DNA of 64,000 nt from Marinobacter sp. C7 (GTDB lineage Bacteria > Pseudomonadota > Gammaproteobacteria > Pseudomonadales > Oleiphilaceae): contig NZ_JAKQZH010000002.1 in assembly GCF_022343555.1 (NCBI RefSeq), positions 620,001 through 684,000 on the forward strand. Direction: 5' to 3'. Both the position numbers and the translations under genes were made by a program. This document shows positions 34,288 through 43,079 of the stretch, piece by piece (position 1 is the stretch's first letter; each line of letters opens with the position of its first letter). Under the pieces are notes generated by a model. It was given only the letters and a program-made list of their open reading frames with translations. It made no database searches and was not told the origin of the DNA.

Positions 34288-35060
34288 GCCGCTTGCTCCT
34301 CTGCGTCGTCCTCTTCCGCGCCCAGATAGGCTTCTTTCACCCGCGGGTCGGCCCGTACCTCATCCACCGTGCCGGTAATCAGGTGGCGACCGTTGTCCAG
34401 TACCGTGAGCTGGTCCGAGAGCTCGAAAATGGCGTCCATGTCGTGCTCCACCAGCACGATGCAGTAGGTTTTCTTGAGTTCCTTGAGCAGTGCGATGATG
34501 CGTTGGGACTCCTCGTGACCCATCCCGGCCATGGGTTCGTCCAGCAGCAGGATGCAGGGATCGGTGGCCAGCACCATGGCGATTTCCAGCTGCCGCTGCT
34601 CGCCGTAGGAAATCTCGGCGGCAATGGTGTGGGTCCGGTCGTCGAGGCCCACCTGCGCCAGCGCCTGCTCGGCGGCCTTGCGCACCATCTGGTTGCTGTG
34701 GCGGGAGGCAAACAGGTTGAAGTTGCCGCCGAAACGTCGCTGGGCCGAGATGGCACAGTTCTCGAGGCAGGTCACTTCCGGATAGATGTTGGTCTTCTGG
34801 AAGCTCCGGCCGATACCCCGGCGCACGAACTTCCAGGGTTTCAGGGTGTCGATGCGCTGGCCCTTGTGGAAGATGCAGCCGGAGGTGGGCTTGAGGGTGC
34901 CGCAGAGCATGTTCAGCAGGGTGCTCTTGCCGGCGCCGTTGGGCCCCACCACGCCGTGCAGCTGCCGGTCCCGGAACTGCAGGCTGATGTCGTTGAGGGC
35001 CTTGATGCCGCCCCAGTGCTTGCTGAGGGCTTCGGTTTCCAGAACGATGTCGTTAGCCAT
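34284..35060 (-). CDS. LivG-type ABC transporter ATPase
   Basis: 258 aa, with Walker A GPNGAGKST, the variant signature ISYGEQRQLEIAM and Walker B ILLLDEPMAGMG. The frame continues upstream to 35096 but the ATG at 35060 follows GGAG. Co-encoded with the LivF-type ATPase; this pair powers the importer. Confidence 0.92.
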   Translation of the reverse strand: MANDIVLETEALSKHWGGIKALNDISLQFRDRQLHGVVGPNGAGKSTLLNMLCGTLKPTSGCIFHKGQRIDTLKPWKFVRRGIGRSFQKTNIYPEVTCLENCAISAQRRFGGNFNLFASRHSNQMVRKAAEQALAQVGLDDRTHTIAAEISYGEQRQLEIAMVLATDPCILLLDEPMAGMGHEESQRIIALLKELKKTYCIVLVEHDMDAIFELSDQLTVLDNGRHLITGTVDEVRADPRVKEAYLGAEEDDAEEQAA

Positions 35061-35061
35061 G

Positions 35062-36018
35062 TTATTTCTCCAGAAGCTTTTCCAGGTAGCCGGCAATGCC
35101 TTTGCGCAGCACGATGACCATCAGGATGATGGCGGAGCCCATGAACAGCAGCCAGTCTTCGGTCAGGTGCTCGAAGAAGTACTGCAGGCCCTCGTAGGTA
35201 AAGGTGCCGAGGATGGCGCCGTAGATGGTGCCCAGACCGCCCAGGATGGACATGACCAGCGCCGTACCGGACATCTCCCAGGCCAGGAAGGATGGGTTCA
35301 CAAAGCCGTATTGCAGCGCAAACAGGAAGCCGGCGTAGGCCCCCAGGGTGCTGCCGATGACGTAGCAGGTCAGGCGGAACGCGAAGATGTTGTAGCCCAG
35401 GGCCTCGGTGCGATCCGGGTTCTGCTTGGTGGCCTCGACGATGCGGCCGAAGCGCGAACGCAGCACCACCTTGAAGAACACCAGGGTGTTGAACAGGGAG
35501 AACAGCGCCAGGTAGTAGAAGTGCTGCGGGTCGTCCAGATTCAGGAAGCTGAGGCCGAAGATGCTGGTCTCGGGCTTCATGAAGATGAACACGCCGTCGT
35601 CCCCGCCAAACTCCAGAGAGTCGAAGAAGTAGTAGAACATCATCTGGGAGATGGCGAGGGTGATCATGATGAAGTAGATACCCGTGGTCCGGAGCACCAC
35701 CGCGCCGGTCACCAGGGCGATCAGGGCGGCAATGCCGCAGATGTAGAAGGTGTAGACCCAGAAGTTCACGGCCTCGTATTCCGGCGACAGGATGACGAAC
35801 AGGTAGCCACCCAGGCCATAGAACAACGCGTGGCCCAGGGTGATCAGGCCCACCCGTCCGACCAGGAAATCCAGGGACATGACGAAGATGGACAGGATGA
35901 TGATGGTGGTCACCTTGCCCACGAAAAAGGAGTTGGACTCCAGGAACAGTGGCACGAACAGGGCCACCATGAAGAACATCGGGACGAGGATGCGCTCGGT
36001 GCGTTTCTCGAAAATCAT
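35062..36018 (-). CDS. LivM-type ABC permease
   Basis: 318 aa inner-membrane permease with eight or so hydrophobic helices and the family motif GRVGLITLGHALFYGLG near the N-terminus. Lies 1 base from the livG-type gene and 13 bases after the livH-type gene, in one operon. Confidence 0.92.
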   Translation of the reverse strand: MIFEKRTERILVPMFFMVALFVPLFLESNSFFVGKVTTIIILSIFVMSLDFLVGRVGLITLGHALFYGLGGYLFVILSPEYEAVNFWVYTFYICGIAALIALVTGAVVLRTTGIYFIMITLAISQMMFYYFFDSLEFGGDDGVFIFMKPETSIFGLSFLNLDDPQHFYYLALFSLFNTLVFFKVVLRSRFGRIVEATKQNPDRTEALGYNIFAFRLTCYVIGSTLGAYAGFLFALQYGFVNPSFLAWEMSGTALVMSILGGLGTIYGAILGTFTYEGLQYFFEHLTEDWLLFMGSAIILMVIVLRKGIAGYLEKLLEK

Positions 36019-36031
36019 GATCGGCTCCCGC

Positions 36032-36895
36032 TTACTTGGCGAACAGGCCCTGGGGCTTCACCAGCAGCACCAGGATCATAAAGATGTAGATAATCATGTT
36101 GGACATGCTCGGCATCAGCACCGACGAGAAGGTGCTGATCAGGCCCACCAGCAAGGCCCCGACGAAGGCGCCCTTGATCGAGCCCATGCCACCGATGACC
36201 ACCACCACGAAACAGGTAATCAACACGCTCTCACCCATACCCGGAACGATCGAGCGCATGGGCGCGGCGATGATGCCGGAGACGGCGGCCAGCATGACCC
36301 CGATGGCGAACACGACGGTGTAGAGGCTTTTGATGTTCACGCCCAGGGCTTCCACCATCTCCCGGTTGGATTCCCCGGCGCGGATCAGCATGCCCAGGCG
36401 GGTGCGGGAGACCACGTAATACAGCACGCCGGCGATGGCCACGCAGACCAGGGCCGCGAAGATGCGGTAGATGGGGTAACTGGAGTTGTCGGTGAACGGA
36501 ATGCCGCCGTCCAGGGCGCCGGGCACGGCCACGCCGTAGGGATCGTTGCCGAACAGGATGCTCTGCAGCGAGTTGAACACGAAGATCATGCCGATGGTCA
36601 GCAGCACCTGGTCCAGGTGGTTGCGGTTATACAGCCGCTGTATCAGTACCCGCTCGATCAGGATGCCGAGGGAGAGGGCGATGATGGCCGAGAGCACCGC
36701 CGAAACGGTAAAACTGCCGGTCACCGTGGCGAAATACCAAACCAGGTAGGCGCCCACCATGTACATGGAGCCATGGGCCAGATTCAGGATGCCCATAACG
36801 CCAAACACCAGCGTCAGTCCGGAGGCAATCAGGAACAGCAACAAGCCGTACTGAACGCCGTTGATGAGTTGTACGAAGAAGAGTTCGGTCGTCAT
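36032..36895 (-). CDS. LivH-type ABC permease
   Basis: 287 aa permease with the characteristic start LINGVQYGLLLFLIASGLTLVFGVMGILNLAHG and helices to the C-terminus. First permease of the operon, separated from the binding-protein gene by two tandem hairpins. Confidence 0.92.
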   Translation of the reverse strand: MTTELFFVQLINGVQYGLLLFLIASGLTLVFGVMGILNLAHGSMYMVGAYLVWYFATVTGSFTVSAVLSAIIALSLGILIERVLIQRLYNRNHLDQVLLTIGMIFVFNSLQSILFGNDPYGVAVPGALDGGIPFTDNSSYPIYRIFAALVCVAIAGVLYYVVSRTRLGMLIRAGESNREMVEALGVNIKSLYTVVFAIGVMLAAVSGIIAAPMRSIVPGMGESVLITCFVVVVIGGMGSIKGAFVGALLVGLISTFSSVLMPSMSNMIIYIFMILVLLVKPQGLFAK

Positions 36896-36918
36896 AGAGG
36901 TACCCAGGGATGTTGCAG

Positions 36919-36937
36919 CGGACCCGGGCCGGGTCCG
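36919..36937 (-). other. Hairpin between binding protein and LivH genes (proximal to livH)
   Basis: CGGACCCG-GGC-CGGGTCCG is an 8-bp perfect stem. With the hairpin at 36960-36985 it forms a tandem structure typical of elements that protect the mRNA of an abundant binding protein. Confidence 0.55.
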
Positions 36938-36959
36938 GAAGGGTGGTTTGCATGGGGCA

Positions 36960-36985
36960 CCCCGGCCGGTGCCAGCCGGCCGGGG
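36960..36985 (-). other. Strong hairpin downstream of the binding-protein gene
   Basis: CCCCGGCCGG-TGCCAG-CCGGCCGGGG is a perfect 10-bp GC-only stem. No U-tract follows, so it is more likely an mRNA-stabilising or partial-termination element. Confidence 0.65.
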
Positions 36986-37002
36986 CAGGGTTTACCGGCG
37001 GA

Positions 37003-38172
37003 TCAGAGCTTGCAGCCTCGGGCCGGATCTTCCAGTGCTTCGGCCGCGACGCTCGTCACCACGTTCACGCCATCTTTCACTTCCCGCAGGTAAATGTTCT
37101 GCACCGGGTTATGGGCCCGGGAGAAGGTGAAGTCGCCACGGGGGCTGTTGATGGTCAGCTTCGCCATGGTGTCGATCACCGCCTGCTTGTCGCTGACATC
37201 GCCGCTGAGCTGGTTGATGGTGTTGGCGATGGCCAGGCCGGCGTCGTAGCCCTGGACCGCGTAGATGTCCGGGTAGTGGCCGTACTCGGTATTGAAGGCC
37301 TCGCGGAATTTCTCGTTCTGCGGTACGTCCAGCTGTTCGGCGTAGTGCAGACCGGTGAGCACGCCTTCGGCGGCTTCACCCTGGGCTTCCAGCGTACCTT
37401 CGGTGAGGAAGCCGGAACCCAGCAGCGGGATCTTGCCGCGCAGGCCCATGGCATCGTAGTCCTTCACGAACTTGATGGCGCCGCCACCGGCGAAGAAGAC
37501 GAACACGGCGTCCGGGTCCTGCGCGGCGATGTCACTGATGTGCGGCTGGAAATTGGTGGACGGGAAGGGCATCAGCACCTTCTTGACCACGTTGCCGCCG
37601 CCGGCCTTGAAGGATTCCTCGAAGGCTTCGAGGCTTTCCCGGCCCATGCCGTAGTTCCAGCTGATCAGGTAGACGTCCTTGTAGCCCTTATCCAGGGCGA
37701 CCTTGCCCATGGGGTAGGACGGCTGCCAGGAGGAGAAGGAGGTGCGGAAGATGTTCGGTGAGCACAGCGGGCCGGTGGCTGCGGCGGCGCCGGCGTTCGG
37801 AATAATCATCACGGTGTCCTTGCCTCGCAGCACCTTGATCATCCCCATGGCCACCCCGGAGTGCACCGGACCGATCACAAAGTCGGCTTCGTGCTGGCCG
37901 AGCATGGATGACGCCAGTTCCGGGGCACGCGCCGGCTTGGCTTCGGTATCCATCTCGATGAACTCGATGTCCGCGCCGTGCAGTTCTGCGGCCTTCTCCT
38001 TCAGGGCCAGCTTCAGGCCATCACGGCCCGCTTCACCCAGCTGGGCGTAGATGCCGCTGAACGGAAGCATGACGCCGACCTTGACCGGATCAGTGGCGGC
38101 TGCGGAAGTGGTTGCCGTGGCGGCAAGGGTGGTAGCCAGAACAGCGCTGGCCAGGGTTTTCATACGGGACAT
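37003..38172 (-). CDS. ABC transporter substrate-binding protein (Leu/Ile/Val-binding family)
   Basis: 389 aa exported protein with a signal peptide (TLASAVLATTLAATATTSAAA) and the family fold (KVGVMLPFSGIYAQLGEAGRDGLKLAL). First gene of the ABC operon, so it is probably the most abundant product. GAGG precedes the ATG at 38172; an ATG at 38163 is possible. Aromatic acids are known ligands for some members; the neighbours (porin, IclR, pca genes) suggest such a substrate, but this is inference. Confidence 0.9.
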   Translation of the reverse strand: MSRMKTLASAVLATTLAATATTSAAATDPVKVGVMLPFSGIYAQLGEAGRDGLKLALKEKAAELHGADIEFIEMDTEAKPARAPELASSMLGQHEADFVIGPVHSGVAMGMIKVLRGKDTVMIIPNAGAAAATGPLCSPNIFRTSFSSWQPSYPMGKVALDKGYKDVYLISWNYGMGRESLEAFEESFKAGGGNVVKKVLMPFPSTNFQPHISDIAAQDPDAVFVFFAGGGAIKFVKDYDAMGLRGKIPLLGSGFLTEGTLEAQGEAAEGVLTGLHYAEQLDVPQNEKFREAFNTEYGHYPDIYAVQGYDAGLAIANTINQLSGDVSDKQAVIDTMAKLTINSPRGDFTFSRAHNPVQNIYLREVKDGVNVVTSVAAEALEDPARGCKL

Positions 38173-38186
38173 ATCAACACCTCGGA

Positions 38187-38194
38187 TTCTTGTT
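38187..38194 (-). promoter_or_regulatory. Hfq/Crc-like motif before the binding protein gene
   Basis: AACAAGAA on the minus strand lies just upstream of the GAGG ribosome-binding site. Confidence 0.35.
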
Positions 38195-38235
38195 GTGCGG
38201 TTGTCCCATTAGAGGCGTGTGTCGCAGCCGGCAAT

Positions 38236-38304
38236 ATCCGTTTTCTGCAGAGGGGTGTCCGTGCTTTGCACGGGTATCGGCAGCTGCGATTACAGAAAAC
38301 GGAT
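38236..38304. promoter_or_regulatory. Inverted pair of candidate operators upstream of the ABC operon
   Basis: ATCCGTTTTCTG at 38236-38247 and its inverted copy CAGAAAACGGAT at 38293-38304 form a perfect 12-bp inverted repeat 45 bases apart, between the divergent binding-protein genes. A close copy lies at 33557-33568 by the porin. It is likely a binding site of a local regulator, perhaps the IclR protein. Confidence 0.55.
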
Positions 38305-38405
38305 AAACCTTTTCCTGATCAGGATATTGGCGTCAGGGAAGTTCGCCGATAGTGACGTTGCCGATGTGGCGATAGTTAAAAGAATCAACATAAAAGGAGT
38401 TTCGA

Positions 38406-39209
38406 ATGCACGCCATGACTGCTGTTGTCATCGGCGCCCTTGTTCGGGGTGCCGGTGTTGCATTATTCACATTCGCCCTGGGTGCCGGCTCTGTCGCCAT
38501 GGCCGGGGAGCGTCTCTATCTGTTCACCCAGAACTATCCGCCTCTGCACGCCTCCACGACCGGTAAGGGTTTTGCCCACAGCGCGGATGACATCGAGGGT
38601 GTCTGCAGTGACATGGTAAAGGCCATTCTGGCGCGCGCCGGGTATGACTATGTGATGAAAATGCGGGCCTGGAGCTACGCGTTCGAGCGAGGTCAGGGGA
38701 GTGAGAACCATGGTGTGTTCTGCACCGCACGAACGGATGAGCGTGAGGATCTGTTCCAGTGGGTCGGGCCCCTGATGTCACTGCGATGGACTCTGTTTGC
38801 AGCGCCGGGTTCCAGCATTACCCTCGCCAGCCTCGAAGACGCCAGAGGAATGCGCATCGCCGGTTACAAGGGGGATGTCATGTCCGAATACCTGTTGGAG
38901 CGGGGCTTCAACATGACGATGGGAGCCTTCGGCGCGGTCAATGCCCGACGGCTTGTACTGGATCAGGCCGACCTTTGGGTGGCCGATGCGGTCATGGGGC
39001 CGATGGTGGCGCGCTCGGAGTATGGTATTGAAGGATTGCGGCCGGTGCTCGAATTCAAGGAAACACCGCTGTATCTGTCGATGAGCAAGGAAACCTCGCC
39101 AGAGATTGTGGCCGGGCTCCAGCGGGCCCTGGATGCTGCCCGACACTCCGGACAGTTGGGGGCGCTGGTGCAGCTCTCCCGGGCGGAGCCGGATCGGGAA
39201 ACGGATTAG
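38406..39209 (+). CDS. Periplasmic binding protein (SBP_bac_3 family), solitary
   Basis: 267 aa with a signal peptide (about 31 residues, ending AMAG) and an extracellular solute-binding domain of the SBP_bac_3 type (YLFTQNYPPLH, GVCSDMVKAILARAGYDYVMKMRAW, GYKGDVMSEYLLERG). AAGGAG lies 6 bases before the ATG. No transporter gene accompanies it. Divergent from the Liv-type ABC operon, sharing its operator region. Such orphan proteins sometimes serve sensors; ligand unknown. Confidence 0.75.
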   Translation: MHAMTAVVIGALVRGAGVALFTFALGAGSVAMAGERLYLFTQNYPPLHASTTGKGFAHSADDIEGVCSDMVKAILARAGYDYVMKMRAWSYAFERGQGSENHGVFCTARTDEREDLFQWVGPLMSLRWTLFAAPGSSITLASLEDARGMRIAGYKGDVMSEYLLERGFNMTMGAFGAVNARRLVLDQADLWVADAVMGPMVARSEYGIEGLRPVLEFKETPLYLSMSKETSPEIVAGLQRALDAARHSGQLGALVQLSRAEPDRETD

Positions 39210-39227
39210 GCCTGCCCTTTCAATGGA

Positions 39228-39255
39228 CCGGGCCCGGACGTCTGTCCGGACCCGG
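39228..39255. terminator. Hairpin between convergent genes
   Basis: CCGGG-C-CCGGAC-GTCT-GTCCGG-A-CCCGG, an imperfect stem without a U-tract, could end both the solitary binding-protein gene and pcaD. Confidence 0.35.
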
Positions 39256-39274
39256 CGTCCGGGTAGCCCGAGGA

Positions 39275-40063
39275 TCAGGCCAGACGGTTGATCAGGATCT
39301 CACTGAGACTTCCCGGGCATTCCACCGACGGTACGTGGCCGATCCCATCCAGAATCACCGGATCCGGAGCGCCGCTGAACTGTGCCAGGGCTTTCAGTGA
39401 CTCCGGCGGGGTAGCCAGATCGTCGGCGCCGCCAATCAGCAGCACCGGCACATCGCGGCCGCGGAGTTTCTCGCGGAAATCCGCCTTGCCCAGCATCTCG
39501 CACAGCAGCGCATAACTGTTGTCGTCACCGCGCCCCATGATCACTTTCCAGCCGTCGAGCAGGGCCGGCTGCTCCTTGCAGGCCGCCGGACCGAACCAGC
39601 GCGGCACAATCTCCCCGGCCATGGCGGCCAGACCCTTGGCGCGAACGTTGGCGGCACGCAGATTCCAGGCTTCCACGGTGCCGATGATGGCGCCGGTGTT
39701 GGTCAGCGTGGCCGAAATCAGCCTGTCGCTGTACCCGGAAACCAGCTGCTGGCCGATCACACCGCCGATGGAGGTCCCGGCAAAGTGGAAGGCGCTGGCG
39801 CCGGCCACCTGGGCGAGGGTCAGCGCTTCCTGGGCCAGGTCATCGGGGGTGATTTCCCCGGCGTCCTCCGGCCAGGCGCTGCTGGCACCGTGGCCGGGCA
39901 GGTCCCAGGTCAGCACCCGGAATTTGCCGAGCAGGGCCGGCAGCATGTCGTCCCAGACGCCCTGGGTCATTCCCAGCGGGTGGGCCAGTACCAGCAGGGG
40001 CTTCTCGCTGTCACCGAGCAGGCGGTAGCAGATGGTTCGGCCGTTATGGTTAACAAATGACAT
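39275..40063 (-). CDS. pcaD: 3-Oxoadipate enol-lactonase
   Basis: 262 aa alpha/beta hydrolase that opens 3-oxoadipate enol-lactone to 3-oxoadipate, the step after CatC. The nucleophile is in GTSIGGVIG, the catalytic His in GIGHVPSVE. Family start MSFVNHNGRTICYRLLGDSE. It lies downstream of pcaF with 14 bases between, consistent with a pcaIJFD operon. Confidence 0.93.
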   Translation of the reverse strand: MSFVNHNGRTICYRLLGDSEKPLLVLAHPLGMTQGVWDDMLPALLGKFRVLTWDLPGHGASSAWPEDAGEITPDDLAQEALTLAQVAGASAFHFAGTSIGGVIGQQLVSGYSDRLISATLTNTGAIIGTVEAWNLRAANVRAKGLAAMAGEIVPRWFGPAACKEQPALLDGWKVIMGRGDDNSYALLCEMLGKADFREKLRGRDVPVLLIGGADDLATPPESLKALAQFSGAPDPVILDGIGHVPSVECPGSLSEILINRLA

Positions 40064-40077
40064 GGACGCTCCTTCGG

Positions 40078-41280
40078 TCAGACCCGTTCAATCAGTGTAG
40101 CAATACCCTGACCCACACCCACACACATGGTGCACAGGGCATAACGGCCGCCGGTACGCTGCAGCTGGTGGGCGGCAGTCATCAGCAGGCGGGCGCCGGA
40201 CATGCCCAGCGGGTGGCCAAGGGCGATGGCACCGCCGTTCGGGTTGACCCGGGCATCGTCGTCGGCGACGCCCAGCTCGCGCAGGACGGCCAGGCCCTGG
40301 GCGGCGAAGGCTTCGTTCAGCTCGATCACGTCGATGTCGTCGATGCTGATGTTCTGCTTCTCCAGCAGCTTCTGAACCGCCGGTACCGGGCCGATGCCCA
40401 TGATGCGGGGTTCCACGCCAGCGGTGGCCATACCAATGATCTTGGCCATGGGCTTGAGGCCCTGCTGTTTCACTGCCGTTTCGCTGGCCACCAGCATCGC
40501 GGCGGCGCCGTCGTTGACGCCGGAGGCATTGCCCGCGGTCACACTGCCGTTGTCACGGAAGGGCGTGGGCAGGGAAGCCAGCTTCTCCAGGGTGGTGCTG
40601 CGGGGGTGCTCGTCGGTGTCGAACACCAGCGGATCCTGCTTCCGGCGCGGGATGGAGACCGGGACGATCTCCTCGGCGAAGACGCCATCCAATTGTGCCC
40701 GGGCGGTCTTCTGCTGGGACCGGAAGGCGAACAGATCCTGATCTTCGCGGGAAATGTTGAACTGTTCGGCGACGTTCTCCGCCGTTTCCGGCATGGAGTC
40801 GATGCCGTACTGTTTCTTCATCAGCGGGTTCACAAAACGCCAGCCGATGGTGGTGTCCTCGATCTTCTGGCCGCGGGAGAAGGCGGTGTCGGCCTTGCCC
40901 ATTACGTACGGGGCGCGGGACATGGATTCCACGCCGCCGGCCAGCACCAGATCCATTTCACCGGCGCGGATGGCGCGGAAGGCCGTGCCCACGGCGTCCA
41001 TGCCGGAGCCGCACAGCCGGTTGAGGGTGGTACCGGGTACGGAAGTGGGCAGACCGGCCAGCAACGCGGACATGCGGGCCACGTTGCGGTTGTCTTCACC
41101 GGCCTGGTTGGCGCTGCCCATCATGACTTCATCGATGGCAGCGGGGTCCAGCTCCGGAGCCTGCTCGAGCACGGCCTTGAAGATATGCGCCGCCAGGTCG
41201 TCCGGGCGCACGCTGGCAAGGGTGCCGCCGAAGCGGCCGATGGCCGAACGGCGGGGATGGCAGAGAAATACGTCAGTCAT
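40078..41280 (-). CDS. pcaF: 3-Oxoadipyl-CoA thiolase
   Basis: 400 aa, the family length. It splits 3-oxoadipyl-CoA to succinyl-CoA and acetyl-CoA, the last step of the beta-ketoadipate pathway. The acylated Cys lies in [38 protein letters not shown] and the second Cys in [11 protein letters not shown] are seen. The open frame runs further upstream, but the ATG at 41280 has GAGG upstream. Confidence 0.94.
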   Translation of the reverse strand: MTDVFLCHPRRSAIGRFGGTLASVRPDDLAAHIFKAVLEQAPELDPAAIDEVMMGSANQAGEDNRNVARMSALLAGLPTSVPGTTLNRLCGSGMDAVGTAFRAIRAGEMDLVLAGGVESMSRAPYVMGKADTAFSRGQKIEDTTIGWRFVNPLMKKQYGIDSMPETAENVAEQFNISREDQDLFAFRSQQKTARAQLDGVFAEEIVPVSIPRRKQDPLVFDTDEHPRSTTLEKLASLPTPFRDNGSVTAGNASGVNDGAAAMLVASETAVKQQGLKPMAKIIGMATAGVEPRIMGIGPVPAVQKLLEKQNISIDDIDVIELNEAFAAQGLAVLRELGVADDDARVNPNGGAIALGHPLGMSGARLLMTAAHQLQRTGGRYALCTMCVGVGQGIATLIERV

Positions 41281-41288
41281 GGTAGACC

Positions 41289-42065
41289 TCACTGTTGGCC
41301 GGAATGGTGGGCATTGGTGCGGGCTTTCAGGTCTCGCAGCACTTCCAGTTCTTCGGCGGTCGGCGCCGGTGTGGTTTCCAGCTGGTCCGCGAAGCGGATG
41401 TCCCAGCCGGTGGCCTCGATCACGTCTTCCCGGGTCACATTCGGGTGCAGGGAGGTGACCACCAGCTCCTTGGTCTCCGGATCCGGCTTGAGGATGCACA
41501 GGTCGGTGATGACCACTGTGGGGCCACGGCCGATGTTCGGCACGTTGTCCCGGGCCTTGCCGTCACGGCCGAAGCCGACGGTGGTCACGAAGTCCACGTC
41601 CTTCACGAAGGTGCGCCTGGAGTGCTTCACGGTAATGAACACTTCCTTCGCGTTGGTGGCAATCTCAGGGGCGCCACCGCCGCCGGGCAGACGAACCTTC
41701 GGTTCGCGGTAATCGCCGATCAGGGTGGTGTTCAGGTTGGCGAAACGGTCGATCTGGGCGGTACCCAGGAAGCCGACGCTGATGTGGCCGCCTTGCAGCC
41801 AGTACCGGAACATCTCGGGTACGGAGACGGTGGTCAGGGCAGACTCGCACAGCTCGCCGTCACCGATGGACAGCGGCAGCACGTCCGGCTTGGTCTGTAG
41901 GGTGCCGGATTCGTAGATCAGGGTCACATCCGGAGCGTGGGTCAGACGCGCCAGGTTGGCCGCCTCACTGGGCAGGCCGATACCCACGAAACAGGTCATC
42001 TCGTTGGTCAGCGCCCGGGCGGCGGTGATGCTCATCATTTCCGAGGAAGTAAATTCAAGGCTCAT
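41289..42065 (-). CDS. pcaJ: 3-Oxoadipate CoA-transferase subunit B
   Basis: 258 aa, beta subunit (CatJ/PcaJ-like) of the succinyl-CoA:3-oxoadipate transferase. The active-site Glu is expected near YESGTLQTKP. It lies 1 base after the pcaI stop and 8 before pcaF, so the three are co-transcribed. The type is closer to the longer CatI/CatJ group than to the ~220-aa PcaI/J. Confidence 0.9.
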   Translation of the reverse strand: MSLEFTSSEMMSITAARALTNEMTCFVGIGLPSEAANLARLTHAPDVTLIYESGTLQTKPDVLPLSIGDGELCESALTTVSVPEMFRYWLQGGHISVGFLGTAQIDRFANLNTTLIGDYREPKVRLPGGGGAPEIATNAKEVFITVKHSRRTFVKDVDFVTTVGFGRDGKARDNVPNIGRGPTVVITDLCILKPDPETKELVVTSLHPNVTREDVIEATGWDIRFADQLETTPAPTAEELEVLRDLKARTNAHHSGQQ

Positions 42066-42066
42066 C

Positions 42067-42882
42067 TCACGCTGCTCCTTTCTCGAATACGTTGTCTTTC
42101 AGCCAGGCCTGGAAGGTGTCGCGGTCACGGGCGATGCCGTCCCAGTCCTTGTAGAAGGCGTTGTCCCGGTCGTAGTAGCCCAGGGCATAGGAGGGCCTGG
42201 CACCTTTCGGAGCCTCGGCAATGGCGGTCACCGCCCAGGACGGCAGTACGCAGGCGTTCACGGAAGCGCCGAGGTCGTCCACGATCTCTTCCACGGTGAC
42301 GATGCTGCGCCTGGCGGCCAGCACGGCTTCTTTCTGGATGCCGACGATGCCTTCCACCAGCACATTGCCCTTGCGATCGGCGCGCTGGGCGTGGATCACG
42401 GTCACGTCCGGGCGAACCGACGGCACGGCAGCCAGACGCTCACCGGTGAACGGGCATTCGATGAACTTGATCTGGTCGTTGACCTTGGGCAGGTCGCTGC
42501 CGACATAACCGCGCAGGACAGCCAGCGGCAGGCCGGCGGCGCCGGCTTCATAGGCACAGGCCATGGCGGCGTGGCTGTGCTCCAGGATTTCCAGCTTGTT
42601 CGGCCAGCCTTTCTCGACGGCATCCCTCAGTCTGTGCAGGGAGCCGACACCGGGGTTACCGCCCCAGGAGAAAATCAGTTTTTTCGCGCAGCCGGCCCCG
42701 ATCAGCTGGTCGTACACCAGGTCCGGGGTCATCCGGATCAGGGTCAGGTCGCGCTTTTCCTGGCGAATGATTTCGTGGCCCGCCGCGAACGGGATCAGGT
42801 GGGTGAAGCCTTCCATCGCCACGGTGTCACCGTTGTTGATGTGTTTGCTCACCGCTTCCTGGAGGGAGAGGAATTCAGCCAT
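42067..42882 (-). CDS. pcaI: 3-Oxoadipate CoA-transferase subunit A
   Basis: 271 aa, alpha subunit of the CoA transferase (FVEGDTVAMEGFTHLIPFA-like start, SWGGNPGVGSLHRLRDA). The frame extends to 42930 but the ATG at 42882 is preceded by GGAGA. First gene of the pcaIJFD operon, behind two GTTCG-N5-CGAAC-type operators. Confidence 0.9.
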   Translation of the reverse strand: MAEFLSLQEAVSKHINNGDTVAMEGFTHLIPFAAGHEIIRQEKRDLTLIRMTPDLVYDQLIGAGCAKKLIFSWGGNPGVGSLHRLRDAVEKGWPNKLEILEHSHAAMACAYEAGAAGLPLAVLRGYVGSDLPKVNDQIKFIECPFTGERLAAVPSVRPDVTVIHAQRADRKGNVLVEGIVGIQKEAVLAARRSIVTVEEIVDDLGASVNACVLPSWAVTAIAEAPKGARPSYALGYYDRDNAFYKDWDGIARDRDTFQAWLKDNVFEKGAA

Positions 42883-42913
42883 CGCAGTGTCTCCATCGTG
42901 TTTCGGTTGAAAA

Positions 42914-42928
42914 GTTCGATATACGAAC
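42914..42928. promoter_or_regulatory. PcaR-type operator 1 (pcaI promoter)
   Basis: GTTCG-ATATA-CGAAC, perfect inverted 5-bp arms. Resembles the IclR-family PcaR site (GTTCGATAATCGCAC in Pseudomonas putida). Confidence 0.7.
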
Positions 42929-42932
42929 ATAA

Positions 42933-42947
42933 GTTTAATATGCGAAC
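42933..42947. promoter_or_regulatory. PcaR-type operator 2 (imperfect)
   Basis: GTTTA-ATATG-CGAAC, same spacing with one degenerate arm, starting 19 bases from the first site. Confidence 0.55.
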
Positions 42948-43013
42948 ATGATGGCGTGATTGGTTTTGTGTCGTCAAGTACAAATTTTCACCAGCTGGCA
43001 AAAATGCACCGAT

Positions 43014-43028
43014 GTTCGGAGAGCGAAC
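43014..43028. promoter_or_regulatory. PcaR-type operator 3 (pcaR side)
   Basis: GTTCG-GAGAG-CGAAC, perfect arms, 52 bases upstream of the pcaR ATG. Suggests autoregulation. Confidence 0.65.
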
Positions 43029-43079
43029 GAGCTGATACCATGCGCTCATATCGACGCGCGACGGGTTAAAGGAGCCGGA

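Noticed and set aside
40057-41712. 551-aa frame opposite pcaF and pcaJ
   Set aside because: Antisense shadow with no family features.
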